The position numbers and the translations under genes were made by a program. A DNA stretch of 64,000 nucleotides from Anadara kagoshimensis (taxonomy: Eukaryota > Mollusca > Bivalvia > Arcoida > Arcidae). The notes below the pieces were generated by a model. It was not told the origin of the DNA, did not search any database, and saw only the letters and a program-made list of their open reading frames with translations. How positions within the stretch are numbered: the stretch's first letter is position 1; the number at the start of each line of letters is the position of its first letter. Positions 10,497 to 22,473 of this stretch are shown one piece after another. The DNA lies in contig CM037861.1 of NCBI GenBank assembly GCA_021292105.1, forward strand, positions 72,214,777-72,278,776, written 5' to 3'.

Positions 10497-13400
10497 CTGT
10501 AAATATAATAAATATCAAAATAAATAAATACATAGATATACCACACTGACCTTAACCTGGGACATCAATTATCATTATACCACACTGACCTTAACCTGGG
10601 ACATCAATTATCATAATACCACACTGACCTTAACCTGGGACATCAATTATCATAGACTCAGTGACATAAATGTACTTGATCTTGTCTGACACCACTGACC
10701 TTAACCTGGGACATCAATTATCATAGACTCAGTGACATAAATGTACTCGATCTTGTCTGACACCACTGACCTTAACCTGGGACATCAATTATCATAGACT
10801 CATTGACATAAATGTACTCGATCTTGTCTGACACCACTGACCCTAACCTGGGACATCAATTATCATAGACTCAGTGACATAAATGTACTCGATCTTCAGT
10901 CTGACACAACTGACCTTAACCTGGGACATCAATTATCATAGACTCAGTGACATAAATGTACTAGATCTTCAGTCTGACACCACTGACCTTAACCTGGGAC
11001 ATCAATTATCATAGACTCAGTGACATAAATGTACTTGATCTTCAGTCTGACACAACTGACCTTAACCTGGGACATCAATTATCATAGACTCAGTGACATA
11101 AATGTACTTGATCTTCAGTCTGACACCACTGACCTTAACCTGGGACATCAATTATCATAGACTCAGTGACATAAATGTACTTGATCTTCAGTCTGACACA
11201 ACTGACCTTAACCTGGGACATCAATTATCACAGACTCAGTGACATAAATTTACTTGATCTTCAGTCTGACACAACTGACCTTAACCTGGGACATCAATTA
11301 TCATAGACTCAGTGACATAAATGTACTTGATCTTCAGTCTGACACAACTGACCTTAACCTAGGACATCAATTATCATAGACTCAGTGACATAAATGTACT
11401 TGATCTTCAGTCTGACACCACTGGCCTTAACCTGGGACATCAATTATCATAGACTCAGTGACATAAATGTACTCGATCTTCAGTCTGACACCACTGACCT
11501 TAACCTGGGACATCAATTATCATAGACTCAGTGACATAAATGTACTTGATCTTCAGTCTGACACAACTGACCTTAACCTGGGACATCAATTATCATAGAC
11601 TCAGTGACATAAATGTACTTGATCTTGTCTGACACCACTGACCTTAACCTGGGACATCAATTATCATAGACTCAGTGACATAAATGTACTTGATCTTCAG
11701 TCTGACACAACTGACCTTAACCTGGGACATCAATTATCATAGACTCAGTGACATAAATGTACTAGATCTTCAGTCTGACACAACTGACCTTAACCTGGGA
11801 CATCAATTATCATAGACTCAGTGACATAAATGTACTAGATCTTCAGTCTGACACCACTGACCTTAACCTGGGACATCAATTATCATAGACTCAGTGACAT
11901 AAATGTACTCGATCTTCAGTCTGACACAACTGACCTTAACCTGGGACATCAATTATCATAGACTCAGTGACATAAATGTACTTGATCTTCAGTCTGACAC
12001 CACTGACCATAACCTGGGACATCAATTATCATAGACTCAGTGACATAAATGTACTTGATCTTCAGTCTGACACCACTGACCTTAACCTGGGACATCAATT
12101 ATCACAAACTCAGTGACATAAATGTACTTGATCTTTAGTCTGACACAACTGACCTTAACCTGGGACATCAATTATCATAGACTCAGTGACATAAATATAC
12201 TTGATCTTCAGTCTGACACAACTGACCTTAACCTGGGACATCAATTATCACAGACTCGGTGACATAAATGTACTCGATCTTCAGTCTGACACCACTGACC
12301 TTAACCTGGGACATCAATTATCATAGACTCAGTGACATAAATGTACTCGATCTTCAGTCTGACACCACTGACCTTAACCTGGGACATCAATTATCATAGA
12401 CTCAGTGACATAAATGTACTTGATCTTCAGTCTGACACCACTGACCTTAACCTGGGACATCAATTATCATAGACTCAGTGACATAAATGTACTCGATCTT
12501 CAGTCTGACACAACTGACCTTAACCTGGGACATCAATTATCACAGACTCAGTGACATAAATGTACTTGATCTTGTCTGACACAACTGACCTTAACCTGGG
12601 ACATCAATTATCATAGACTCAGTGACATAAATGTACTTGATCTTCAGTCTGACACAACTGACCTTAACCTGGGACATCAATTATCATAGACTCAGTGACA
12701 TAAATGTACTTGATCTTCAGTCTGACACCACTGACCTTAACCTGGGACATCAATTATCGTAGACTCAGTGACATAAATGTACTTGATCTTCAGTCTGACA
12801 CAACTGACCTTAACCTGGGACATCAATTATCATAGACTCAGTGACATAAATGTACTTGATCTTTAGTCTGACACCACTGACCCTAACCTGGGACATCAAT
12901 TATCATAGACTCAGTGACATAAATGTACTTGATCTTCAGTCTGACACCACTGACCTTAACCTGGGACATCAATTATCATAGACTCAGTGACATAAATGTA
13001 CTTGATCTTCAGTCTGACACAACTGACCTTAACCTGGGACATCAATTATCATAGACTCAGTGACATAAATGTACTTGATCTTCAGTCTGACACAACTGAC
13101 CTTAACCTGGGACATCAATTATCACAGACTCGGTGACATAAATGTACTCGATCTTCAGTCTGACACCACTGACCTTAACCTGGGACATCAATTATCATAG
13201 ACTCAGTGACATAAATGTACTCGATCTTCAGTCTGACACCACTGACCTTAACCTGGGACATCAATTATCATAGACTCAGTGACATAAATGTACTTGATCT
13301 TCAGTCTGACACCACTGACCTTAACCTGGGACATCAATTATCATAGACTCAGTGACATAAATGTACTCGATCTTCAGTCTGACACAACTGACCTTAACCT

Positions 13401-16400
13401 GGGACATCAATTATCACAGACTCAGTGACATAAATGTACTTGATCTTGTCTGACACAACTGACCTTAACCTGGGACATCAATTATCATAGACTCAGTGAC
13501 ATAAATGTACTTGATCTTCAGTCTGACACAACTGACCTTAACCTGGGACATCAATTATCATAGACTCAGTGACATAAATGTACTTGATCTTCAGTCTGAC
13601 ACCACTGACCTTAACCTGGGACATCAATTATCATAGCCTCAGTGACATAAATGTACTTGATCTTCAGTCTGACACAACTGACCTTAACCTGGGACATCAA
13701 TTATCATAGACTCAGTGACATAAATGTACTTGATCTTTAGTCTGACACCACTGACCCTAACCTGGGACATCAATTATCATAGACTCAGTGACATAAATGT
13801 ACTTGATCTTCAGTCTGACACCACTGACCTTAACCTGGGACATCAATTATCATAGACTCAGTGACATAAATGTACTTGATCTTCAGTCTGACACAACTGA
13901 CCTTAACCTGGGACATCAATTATCATAGACTCAGTGACATAAATGTACTTGATCTTCAGTCTGACACAACTGACCTTAACCTGGGACATCAATTATCATA
14001 GACTCAGTGACATAAATGTACTAGATCTTCAGTCTGACACAACTGACCTTAACCTGGGACATCAATTATCATAGACTCAGTGACATAAATGTACTAGATC
14101 TTCAGTCTGACACAACTGACCTTAACCTGGGACATCAATTATCATAGACTCAGTGACATAAATGTACTTGATCTTCAGTCTGACACAACTGACCTTAACC
14201 TGGGACATCAATTATCACAGACTCAGTGACATAAATGTACTTGATCTTGTCTGACACAATTGAGGATTAAATCTACTTATGAAGTGACCATTCTACAAAC
14301 TGAGCATTCAGTTTGTAGAATCATCACTACCAACTGAGCATTCAGGATTAAGGATCATCACTACCAACTGAGCATTCAGGATTAAGGATCATCACTACCA
14401 ACTGAGCATTCAGGATTAAGGATCATCACTACCAACTGAGCATTCAGGATTAAGGATCATCACTACCAACTTCAATGATAACATTTTGTGTTGTAGTGTT
14501 TGTTATTATAAACATTTATCTTTAGCATTTGTAATGATACTGTAGGTGTTTATTTTTAGACAACAAGACATTGGTATTGTTTAAATTACTAATCCACTAA
14601 TCATAATTATCCTGAATAAATCATAATCTACAATTTAAACATCTCAATTTGTGAACCATTTCCTTACAATCAAGCATTTCTGTGATAAAGATTGAAGAAG
14701 ATTCTAAAATCATTACAGGACATTAGCACTGGAAACCAGAATTTTACAGAACCAACAGGCTTGCGAGATATATAAACAGCATTGTTAATTCCATTGCCAG
14801 TCATTTATTTTGAAAACATAGAAGTCTTATTTTTATCAATAAAATGGTTTTACAGTGTTTGAATTCAACAATAAGAATCAAAGGTATATTAATGGCTGTG
14901 GACAAATATTCTAATTTGAATATCAGATACAGATCACTGTCATGAGATGTAGCATTGATAGATATATATCTGTATACCAGTGAATGTTTTTGGCCTTACA
15001 TCATTTGTAATGGCAAATGTCAATTTGAACATGAAGCATAGCAACCTCTAACAGGGAACCATATTGAAGGATAATGACCTTTTAGCACAAATTAATGTCA
15101 AATTATTTCAATTTAGATGTATTTATCTGATGTCCCTTTTCATTCATTTGCGCAAGTGATTTATTATTTTACTCTCTGGGAACCCTCAACATTGTTTAAG
15201 CATGCAATGGAGCAAAAGCCACTGTTTGAGATGAAATTATTTGACATAGGAGTGTAGCCATAAAATTGAAATAGAACCGCAAGAAGACTGTATAAACCTA
15301 TTGTTTGACCTTAAAATATAGTCAAATGAAGATTTAATTTACACCTACCTAAATCTGTCTCTTTGGTTACTTGTGCGGTTATGACCTTGACCTCGACCTC
15401 TACCTCTGCCTGACCTTGTTGACCTGTCATCACGGTTGGAGTGTGATACTTCTTCATAGTCATCACCAGATACAACACCTTTAATATAATAAATATATAG
15501 AGTACAGACAACATTGTTAGATCACTTAATGTCCATAAAACTATTCTACTTTATGTTCTTGTTACCACCCACACTAATACCCTAGTTACACATCATACAG
15601 AATGCCATAATACATAAAATATATAAAAATTTGAAAGAAAAACCCTTATATATTGATTTTTTTCTTTTATAAAAAAGAAAAAATGTATAAATGCTTAATG
15701 ACAGACAGACAAATTTAAAAAAAAAAGATTATTTTTTTTTGCATATCCTCAAAAGTATATTCCTTCTTCCTTCCTTTTACAAGTGATATATATTCTATGT
15801 CATCATGTCTTTTTCCCATCCTTTTACAATAAAAATACAGATATGTCTCTTTCTCCCCTTCCTTCCTCGTATAAGGTGACAATGACTGTTCACAATTAGT
15901 AGTTAACACAGACATCTTTTTAAAGTTGATCAATAGAATTTCAAAAAGTTATGTACATGTAATAATTAAGGGTGTTGTATTTCAGATCAACATGTAATAA
16001 TCAAGGGTGTTGTATTTCAGATCAACATGTAATAATTTAGGGTGCTGTATTTCATATCAACATGTAATAATTAAGAGTGTTGTATTTCAGATCAACTGTA
16101 TAGTACCTCTATCTTTTCTCCTATTTCTGGGTGGAAGTTGAAAATCTACATCAATAGTTCTAGCCTGCCGAGCTTCTGCCTTGTTTTTATTTCTGATATG
16201 AGAAGCAGTAACATGAGCCTTGAGGTCTATCAGTGATGGAAAGGCATGGGTAAACTGAGTTTGTGGATGACCACAGTCTCCCTCCTCACATAAATAATGC
16301 TTGGCCCTAAAATGATCCTTCAGAGAAGTATAATCACTGAAATAAAAACAAAATAAATACAATGTAAATTGTTACCAAATGTAAACTCCATCAACTGTTT

Positions 16401-19400
16401 ACTGACAAAATACAGTAGAACTTGGATAGCTCAAAGTCCATTGGACTTTGGCCAAACATTCGAGCCAGGGGGGTTCCAGCGACCAAACATCGAAAGGCGA
16501 TCTTCCTTAGATCTAGGGTCCAGACTTCCATTTTATTCAACAGTCATAAGATCGTGAAAATTGAAAAACGTCATAGAAAATTAAATGTCCCTTTAAAATA
16601 TTAAATTCACGATGATATCTCGAAGTTTTCAAAATTCATTTGAAAATAAAATGTTGAACTTCGAACTGCAAATCTATCGATATCAAAAATTCATTTGAAT
16701 TAAATAAATATGGTGGAAAGTAAAGTAAATAACAGCTGATGATATAAAATAAACTTACTTTATTATCGTTATAATACAGAGCACATGTTTTACGGTTATT
16801 AATAATCACCTGAAATACCGGTAATACACATTGCCATGCGCATTCCAATGAAATGTAAATAACAGAATCTGAAATTCTTTGATGAGGTAAAAAGTCAATC
16901 ATCTGGCATTGACTCATATGTTTTACCGATCAAGCACCCGCGGGTCGTAATCGGATTAAGAGATTACTGAACTGATCGTTAGTTACTAATCTTGAGTAAC
17001 ATTCTACCTTCCAGACAGGTTGTTTCGTTTTGCTCTATTACTTTCGGCGAAATCTGTATCATGGTATCATGGCTTTAGCTTGTGTTACTATGTCTGGCCA
17101 CATGTCATTCTGATAGTATTGTATTCGAGTGAAAGAAGTTGAATTTTCTTCAAATTTACACTTTCGAAAAATATTTATTGTTTGAGCGAGTTGGGTATTT
17201 GAGCTATCGTAGTTCGAGCGATCGAGGTTTATTTACAAATGATTTAATAGGGATTTGGTCGGGACCGGCAGATGATTTTGAGGTGATGGTTAATGGTGCC
17301 AAGTTGAGTGCCTTAGGTTTACCAAATAATTACATGCAAAGAAAGATCAGGCCACAATTATGCCTTTGTTTTTTGTACTTTGAAAGGCAAATTATTGAGG
17401 GTTTTGTTGAAAGTTTGAACTCTTTGTAACACATAAAATCTGTAAAAAATTTCAACTTTAGTTACAAGGGTCAAATTGTCCCTTATTTATAATCATTGAG
17501 AATTTAGTCTTTAAAGTAAACAAAATGAATGTTAACAGTAATATGTTACAGATGTTTGTATACCTACTTATAATACTCATTAGATCCTGCAGTCTCACAG
17601 AAATGACAGTAATAATGATCCTTTCTCAGATGTCTAAACAACTCATCACTGTCCAGATATCTCTCATCACAGAAATGACACAGAGGATGTCCTTTATAAG
17701 AGCTATCATTCTTGTCTCCCACACGTCTATGTGTTGCTAAATCATGTCTGTTGTAAAACTTTCTTTCATGCGTAAATATCTAGAATTTAAAAAACACAAA
17801 TTCTTAAAAGTTGCTATTAAATGACATATACCAAATATCTACAGAATGTTTTATGGCCGTCATCACAATATTATTGATAGTTATGATGTCTCTGTGTCAA
17901 GGATTGCCCTGGATATAATCAACGTCCCATAGTCCCATGTTCCTCTCAATCTCAATTTATTTTGATTACACATGTGGCAGGTGTAGCTAGCTAACCAGGA
18001 GGTGCTTATCCTTCCAGAGCACCCGGCCTTACTTCCCCTGTTCATGTGTTTAACCTAATTTTTCAGTTTCAAATATTTTACTTTGCTTTGGGGTGATAAT
18101 TGGGACATTGATTAGTATTTTTGTTTTTTGATGATTACACACTTTAAGGAATAATTCAAAAAGAGAAATCTTACAAGTAAAAGACAAGACTTACAATATA
18201 TACTGCAGTATAATGAAGAATAGATTTAATTAAAATTTAAAACCTAAACTAAGTTTACCGTATATTAACTGTATAATACTTAATTTATTTGCTGTATTAA
18301 TTTTTTTGTATATTGTGAAATGATTATTTACCAGTAAAGGGCACAATTTCTTACAAAGTTTCTATAACATCTAGGAAACAACAATAAGCAATGACATTGT
18401 GTTGAAAGACAATTGTACACATTTCAAGGAAGAACTTGTTTAAAAAAACATGATAATTTACCTTCAGATGTTCCACACAAAGGTCACAGTAGTAAAGTGA
18501 ATGGTCTTTTCTTAAGTGATCTTGTAAAGCTTTAAAATTCTTATCTGGTGGACGATTTTTACATTTAGAACATCTGTGTTCCAACAGCTTTTCAAATTTT
18601 GACAACACTCCTCCATTTTCAAAAAACATCTTGTATTTACGATTGGGAATGTATCCATGTCGTGGGATTTCGTTGAATTTCTTAATGCTTTTAACAATAT
18701 AAACCTGTAATACACAAATTATATATATATAAATCTATAATGTGTAGATAATAAAAGTAAATATATAACACTGAGACAAAGAAGTGTCCATTATTAATAA
18801 TATTGAAGCTTCTCCTCATTTTTTATTTACAGGTACTACTTATATGCTATTCTTCTTACATTTTTCAGTGTAAACTGTCATAACATTAGTTTTATTTAAT
18901 ATTTCTATACATATATAACATATTCTTCATATAAAGGAAATATATTTAACCAAGCTTCAATCCAGCCAATACCTTATATCATTAGTTTGTGGTTGTCTAC
19001 AATATTCTTTATTCTATTTCCATTGACAGGGATATTTAAAAAAAGACTTTAAGGGTCATGACTGGTAACCTCAAAGGTAAATGATAGTCAATAAACATAT
19101 ATATATAAAGATAGTGAAAATTTAAAGATAAGCAAAATAGTTCCTTTGGCAAAAGGAAGATATGAATAGTTTGGAACAATACCAATAGAAAAATAAGTAT
19201 TAAAATATAACCAAAACACCTTACTGGTATAAGACTTAAAAGTAACAATATTGTCTTATAAACACCTTACCGTTATAAGACTTAAAAGTAACAATATTGT
19301 CTTATAAACACCTTACCGGTATAAGACTTAAAAGTAATAATATTGTCTTATAAACACCTTACCGTTATAAGACTTAAAAGTAACAATATTGTCTTATAAA

Positions 19401-22400
19401 CACCTTACCGGTATAAGACTTAAAAGTAATAATATTGTCTTATAAACACCTTACTGGTATAAGACTTAAAAGTAACAATATTGTCTTATAAACACCTTAC
19501 CGTTATAAGACTTAAAAGTAACAATATTGTCATAAACACCTTACCGGTATAAGACTTAAAAGTAATAATATTGTCTTATAAACACCTTACCGGTATAAGA
19601 CTTAAAAGTAACAATATTGTCTTATAAACACCTTACCGGTATAAGACTTAAAAGTAACAATATTGTCTTATAAACACCTTACCGGTATAAGACTTAAAAG
19701 TAACAATATTGTCTTATAAACACCTTACCGGTATAAGACTTAAAAGTAACAATATTGTCTTACAAACACCTTACTGGTATAAGACTTAAAAGTAACAATA
19801 TTGTCTTATAAACACCTTACTGGTATAAGACTTAAAAGTAATAATATTGTCTTATAAACATCTTACCGTTATAAGACTTAAAAGTAACAATATTGTCTTA
19901 TAAACACCTTACCGTTATAAGAATTAAAAGTAACAATATTGTCTTATAAACACCTTACCGTTATAAGACTTAAAAGTAACAATATTGTCTTATAAACACC
20001 TTACCGGTATAAGAATTAAAAGTAACAATATTGTCTTATAAACTATGATATATCAAACTAGATGTTTGCACAACATGTACCTATTCAATATCAGTACTGT
20101 ATGTACATATTTACATCAGCCTTATTTTTAAATTTGCAATTTCATGAATAATATACAAGTGCATGTACTTTCATTTACTATCCAGAGATAAAGGTTAACT
20201 ATTTTCAGTTAGGGGCCCAGTTCACTTCAGAAAAGAAGTTGTAGCAGTAATAAATAGCCTAATGGTGTAAAAATTTAGGGGCCCAGGCTGACTTTTAGGA
20301 GCCATGGGCTACTGGTTCCCTGCTAATCTTCATCCCTGCTATCATTTAAAAAAAATCTTTTGTACCTAATTAAAGACACATCATTTTATTATGTATATCA
20401 TTCTTAATTTCACTTTCGGTTTCACTTCTACTTTCAGTTTCAAAGTATGTGGCAGTGTGTGCCAAACTTTCAAAATGATTAATGGACATTCGGTCTGGTA
20501 AACCTAGAAACTTTACCAGACCGTAAAGTTTTTTACTGGACCAAAAATTCTTCAATAAAAAGAAAACAATTCGGTTTTGTAAATATTTACTTATTTTCTC
20601 CTTTAAAACTGAAAGCTACGGGAGGCACAAATTATGAAGAAAATTTGAAAGAAAATTTAAGAAACATTGGATGGAGGGGCGACCATGGTTGCAATTTGAC
20701 AAGGAGAAACGAGTCGGGTTGGGTCGAGTTAGGGAGGCGTAGCACACAATAATAATTTAAAAGGTCAGAATACATTTATTATAGAAGTACAAATAAATTT
20801 ATTCTGGCCTTTTAAATTATTGTTGCTGCGCCTCCCGACCCGTAAAATTCAAAGCAGTGTGTGCATTTCATTACACATTTCTCCTCGTCAAATTGAAACC
20901 ATGGTCGCCCCTCCATCCAATGCTGCTTAAATTTTCTTTCACGTTTTCTTCCTAATTTGCGCCTCCTGTTTCTTTCCGTTTTATTGGTTTCCCTGGAATA
21001 GCTCCTGGAACGTATATTTCGGGTTAAACATTTTTGTAATAACGGAAGTCGGATGGCAATAATAAAATTCGAATTGGATCGGAACTATAAATCCGAATTT
21101 TTGGCGCTCTCTATTTTCCGAACTGGTTACCGGACATATGGTCCGGAAAAATCTGATTTTTTATCGGACCAGCGGTAATTTTATCGGACTTGTCCAACGA
21201 AGTTTGGCACACACTGATGTGGGTAGGGTTAAAGTTAGTGAGGGCTGGTTGAATTCAAACATTAATCGAAGGTGTGCACACTTTTGTTTAATGTGTTGTG
21301 CCTACCGTGACGCAGAACCTTGTTTATTTTAAGTTCCCACCCAAAAGACCCATGACTTTCATTTTGTAATGTCGAGTGCTTGGTAAAAGAACAGTTACAA
21401 CCCACTTTCAAGTCTTGGGTCAGAACAGGCCAGGTATCGAACCCACAACATCCTAGCCCGAGATTCCTCTGGCCCGAAATTTTTTTTTTTTTTTTTTTAT
21501 CAATTTCGGGCCAGATATCGGGCTTCATTATTTTACATAAGGTGATGCCGTTGAAATCCTACGGCAGGGTAAGATTTAATTTGGCGGATAATTTCACTTT
21601 ATTTTCACAGGCATTGGGTAATGAACCAGTCAGATCGCTTACCTGAACCTTTATTCACAAGAATCCATCGAAAAAACTACGTGGCAACTCCGTTTTATAT
21701 CCATTCCAGCCATATAAATCCAAACATCCTTCATCATCTCGCCATTTTTTATGTTATGATATTCAAATAACGCGAGATCTCGCGGGTTAAAGTCTCCCTT
21801 TTCAGATACACAAGTGTTGGATTTATATGGCTGGAATGGGATAAAACGGAGTTGCCACGTAGTTTTTTCGATGGATTCTTGTGAATAAAGGTTCAGGTAA
21901 GCGATCTGACTGGTTCATTACCCAATGCCCGTGAAAATAAAGTGAACATGTCCGCCAAATTAAATCTTACCCTGCCGTAGGATTTCAACGGCATCACGTT
22001 ATGTAAAATAATGAAGCCCGATCTCTGGCCCGAAATTGATAAAAAAAAAAAAAAAAATTTCGGGCCAGAGGAATCTCGGGCTAACAACATCCCACTTATG
22101 GAGCAAGAACTCTCTACCAACCGAGCTATTGCAGTGGTTATAATATAAAGTCCAGACTACTTCAAGCGGATTGTCACTTTTTCCACATTATAATCTCGAT
22201 TGTCAAATTGAAATGGTAACTTCAAAAGAACATTCCAAATAATTTAGGGTAACCATCCTAAAAGTAATTTATGATTGTCTGTGCTTATATATGATAAATC
22301 ACCTTTGTCAGATCATTTCTACATATTGGACAATACATCTGTTCACATAATGCCCGCATCCTAATACTACAACGGTAACAAATTGGGTGATCACAGTCTC

Positions 22401-22473
22401 CAATTGCATAACTGTCAACTGCCTCGTGGCAAACCGGGCATGTCTCACTGTTCTCCATCTCTCTACACGGCAT
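8429..22473 (-). CDS. ZNF598: ZNF598, E3 ubiquitin ligase for collided ribosomes (six exons)
   Basis: Six minus-strand exons (22473-22303, 18704-18462, 17779-17568, 16336-16107, 15478-15349, 10496-8429) join in phase at GT/AG sites to give about 1017 residues, against about 900 in human. Domains: C3HC4 RING at residues 12-51; five C2H2-type fingers between 102 and 255; RG-rich linker at 307-317; a long disordered region with FPxL motifs near 368, 428, 474, 553, 767 and 996; PPGF motifs at 779-811; and a C-terminal CPTC...H...H motif at 970-989. In the known family, the protein ubiquitinates small-subunit ribosomal proteins on stalled, collided ribosomes in the cytoplasm, and proline-glycine-phenylalanine motifs bind GIGYF GYF domains. 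The gene is divergent from synaptogyrin. Intron 5 is a giant minisatellite. Confidence 0.93.
10546..14270. repeat. 73-bp minisatellite, about 50 units, in ZNF598 intron 5
   Basis: The unit includes CCTTAACCTGGGACATCAAT, TATCATAGACTCAGTGACAT and AAATGTACTTGATCTTCAGT, then CTGACACAACTGA. Most units are 73 bp; variants lacking CAG after GATCTT are 70 bp. The first three units at the left edge are shortened to about 37 bp. A block of about 12 units (874 bp) is duplicated in tandem. It occupies three quarters of the intron. Confidence 0.95.
14298..14472. repeat. 34-bp tandem repeat in ZNF598 intron 5
   Basis: About five copies of a 34-bp unit (CAACTGAGCATTCAGGATTA then AGGATCATCACTAC), directly beyond the 73-bp array and unrelated to it. 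The first copy is altered and includes a short inverted repeat, TTCTACAAACTGA / TCAGTTTGTAGAA. Confidence 0.9.
14473..15348. other. Rest of ZNF598 intron 5
   Basis: Unique-looking AT-rich intron sequence. I see no gene, no large inverted repeat and no array. Confidence 0.5.
15349..15478 (-). CDS. ZNF598: ZNF598 exon 5, RG-rich linker
   Basis: Joined in phase it reads GVVSGDDYEEVSHSNRDDRS then RSGRGRGRGQG; the GVVxGxDYEEV block is conserved in ZNF598 and fixes the frame. The acceptor is TATTAAAG and the donor is TTTAG|GTAGGT. A second frame is open across this exon but carries no similarity. Confidence 0.88.
15951..16098. repeat. 35-bp tandem repeat beside ZNF598 exon 4
   Basis: Four copies of a 35-bp unit (AACATGTAATAATTAAGGGT then GTTGTATTTCAGATC). 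On the transcript strand it begins within about 10 bp of the exon 4 donor site. Confidence 0.9.
16107..16336 (-). CDS. ZNF598: ZNF598 exon 4, fourth and fifth zinc fingers
   Basis: After TTATTTCAG it reads DYTSLKDHFRAKHYLCEEGD, then QFTHAFPSLIDLKAHVTASH (C225, C230, H250, H255) and AEARQARTIDVDFQ, all hallmarks of ZNF598. It ends in phase 1 (G|GTACTA). The donor is followed at once by a 35-bp tandem repeat in intron 4. Confidence 0.92.
16413..17290. mobile_element. pogo/Tigger-like DNA element, right-truncated
   Basis: It begins CAGTAGAACTTGGATAGCTC after a TA (16411-16412), the typical start of pogo/Tigger inverted repeats. It aligns along its length, in opposite orientation, with the complete copy at 23582-24602, including a block like TTTACCGATCAAGCACC and an inner GAGCTATCGTAGTTCGAGCG. 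Similarity stops near 17290, before the other end. No transposase is visible. It lies in ZNF598 intron 3. Confidence 0.65.
17568..17779 (-). CDS. ZNF598: ZNF598 exon 3, second to fourth C2H2 fingers
   Basis: The acceptor AATTCTAG is followed by IFTHERKFYNRHDLATH, which completes the second finger, then HPLCHFCDERYLD...HLRKDH (C172, C175, H188, H193), then YYCHFC opening the fourth (C196, C199). It ends in phase 2 at AA|GTAGGT and joins exon 4 to make EYYNDYTSLKDHF, as in the family. No conventional open frame with a Met marks this exon, so a long-frame scan would miss it. Confidence 0.92.
17845..18142 (+). mobile_element. Penelope-like retroelement 3'-end fragment, copy 5
   Basis: In plus orientation it carries the reverse complement of the 56-kb copy's end: TTTATGGCCGTCATCACA, GTCTCTGTGTCAAGGATTGC, CACATGTGGCAGGTGTAGCT, AGAGCACCCGGCC and a final TTTTTGTTTTTTGATG. 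It holds the last codons of the reverse transcriptase and the 3' UTR. It is antisense to ZNF598 within intron 2. Confidence 0.6.
18462..18704 (-). CDS. ZNF598: ZNF598 exon 2, linker and first C2H2 finger
   Basis: 81 residues beginning VYIVKSIKKFNEIP after a TATTACAG acceptor. It holds CSKC...HLRKDH (C102, C105, H120, H125) and the first half of the next finger, YYCDLC (C130, C133). The donor is AAG|GTAAAT. Phase 0 at both ends. Confidence 0.92.
19216..20042. repeat. 46-bp hairpin-forming tandem array in ZNF598 intron 1
   Basis: About 18 units of 46 bp. Each carries TATAAGAC and, 17 bases later, GTCTTATA, so every unit can fold into an 8-bp stem. Between stems is ACACCTTACCGG with a C/T and G/T variable site. 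Unit-to-unit differences are few. Confidence 0.92.
20453..21216. mobile_element. 764-bp nested palindromic element
   Basis: The ends are perfect 17-bp inverted repeats (CAGTGTGTGCCAAACTT). ATGTGG on both sides (20447-20452 and 21217-21222) suggests a 6-bp target duplication. Near the left end is an 11-bp hairpin GGTCTGGTAAA / TTTACCAGACC (20492-20522); near the right end is CCGGAC / GTCCGG. The centre (about 20604-20985) is a second, larger inverted repeat with arms of roughly 170 bp carrying GGATGGAGGGGCGACCATGG. It is non-coding. The superfamily is unclear; the CAG start resembles several DNA transposon groups. Confidence 0.7.
21300..22136 (-). mobile_element. tRNA-derived SINE split by a foldback element
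   Basis: On the minus strand the right part (22093-22136) gives a tRNA-like A-box region, CTCGGTTGGTAGAGAGTTCT, and the left part (to 21444) gives the B-box GGGTTCGATACC followed by a tail with CCAAGACTT and ACCAAGCACTCGACATT. Removing the 630-bp element and one 9-bp duplication restores a continuous SINE head. The tail matches the SINE at 32.9 kb. Confidence 0.65.
21454..22083. mobile_element. 630-bp foldback element with 9-bp target duplication
   Basis: The inverted arms are 21454-21723 and 21817-22083 (about 270 bp each, very similar), beginning TAGCCCGAGATTCCTCTGG. Each arm end contains its own nested hairpin (CTGGCCCGAAATT, a T run, AATTTCGGGCCAG). The 93-bp spacer holds a perfect 14-bp palindrome CGCGAGATCTCGCG at 21771-21784. 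ACAACATCC flanks both sides (21445-21453 and 22084-22092). A 9-bp duplication is typical of Mutator-like elements. It is non-coding and sits in a SINE in ZNF598 intron 1. Confidence 0.85.
22303..22473 (-). CDS. ZNF598: ZNF598 exon 1, RING finger
   Basis: It encodes 57 residues starting MPCREMENSETCPVC. The RING ligands are C12, C15, C27, H29, C32, C35, C48 and C51, spaced as in a C3HC4 RING; the CDHPICYRCSIRMRALCEQ core is typical of ZNF598. An in-frame TGA at 22482-22480 closes the frame upstream, so the start is Met1 or Met6 (22458). The donor is AAG|GTGATT at 22302, phase 0. Confidence 0.93.

Noticed and set aside
10497-10546. Upstream extension of the ZNF598 last exon to the first Met at 10546
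   Set aside because: An acceptor ATTTACAG at 10497 and phase match to exon 5 show these codons are intron sequence.
17139-17429. 96-codon frame
   Set aside because: It lies largely in the Tigger-like element and its non-coding flank in ZNF598 intron 3, and its inverted counterpart at 23.6 kb is not open.
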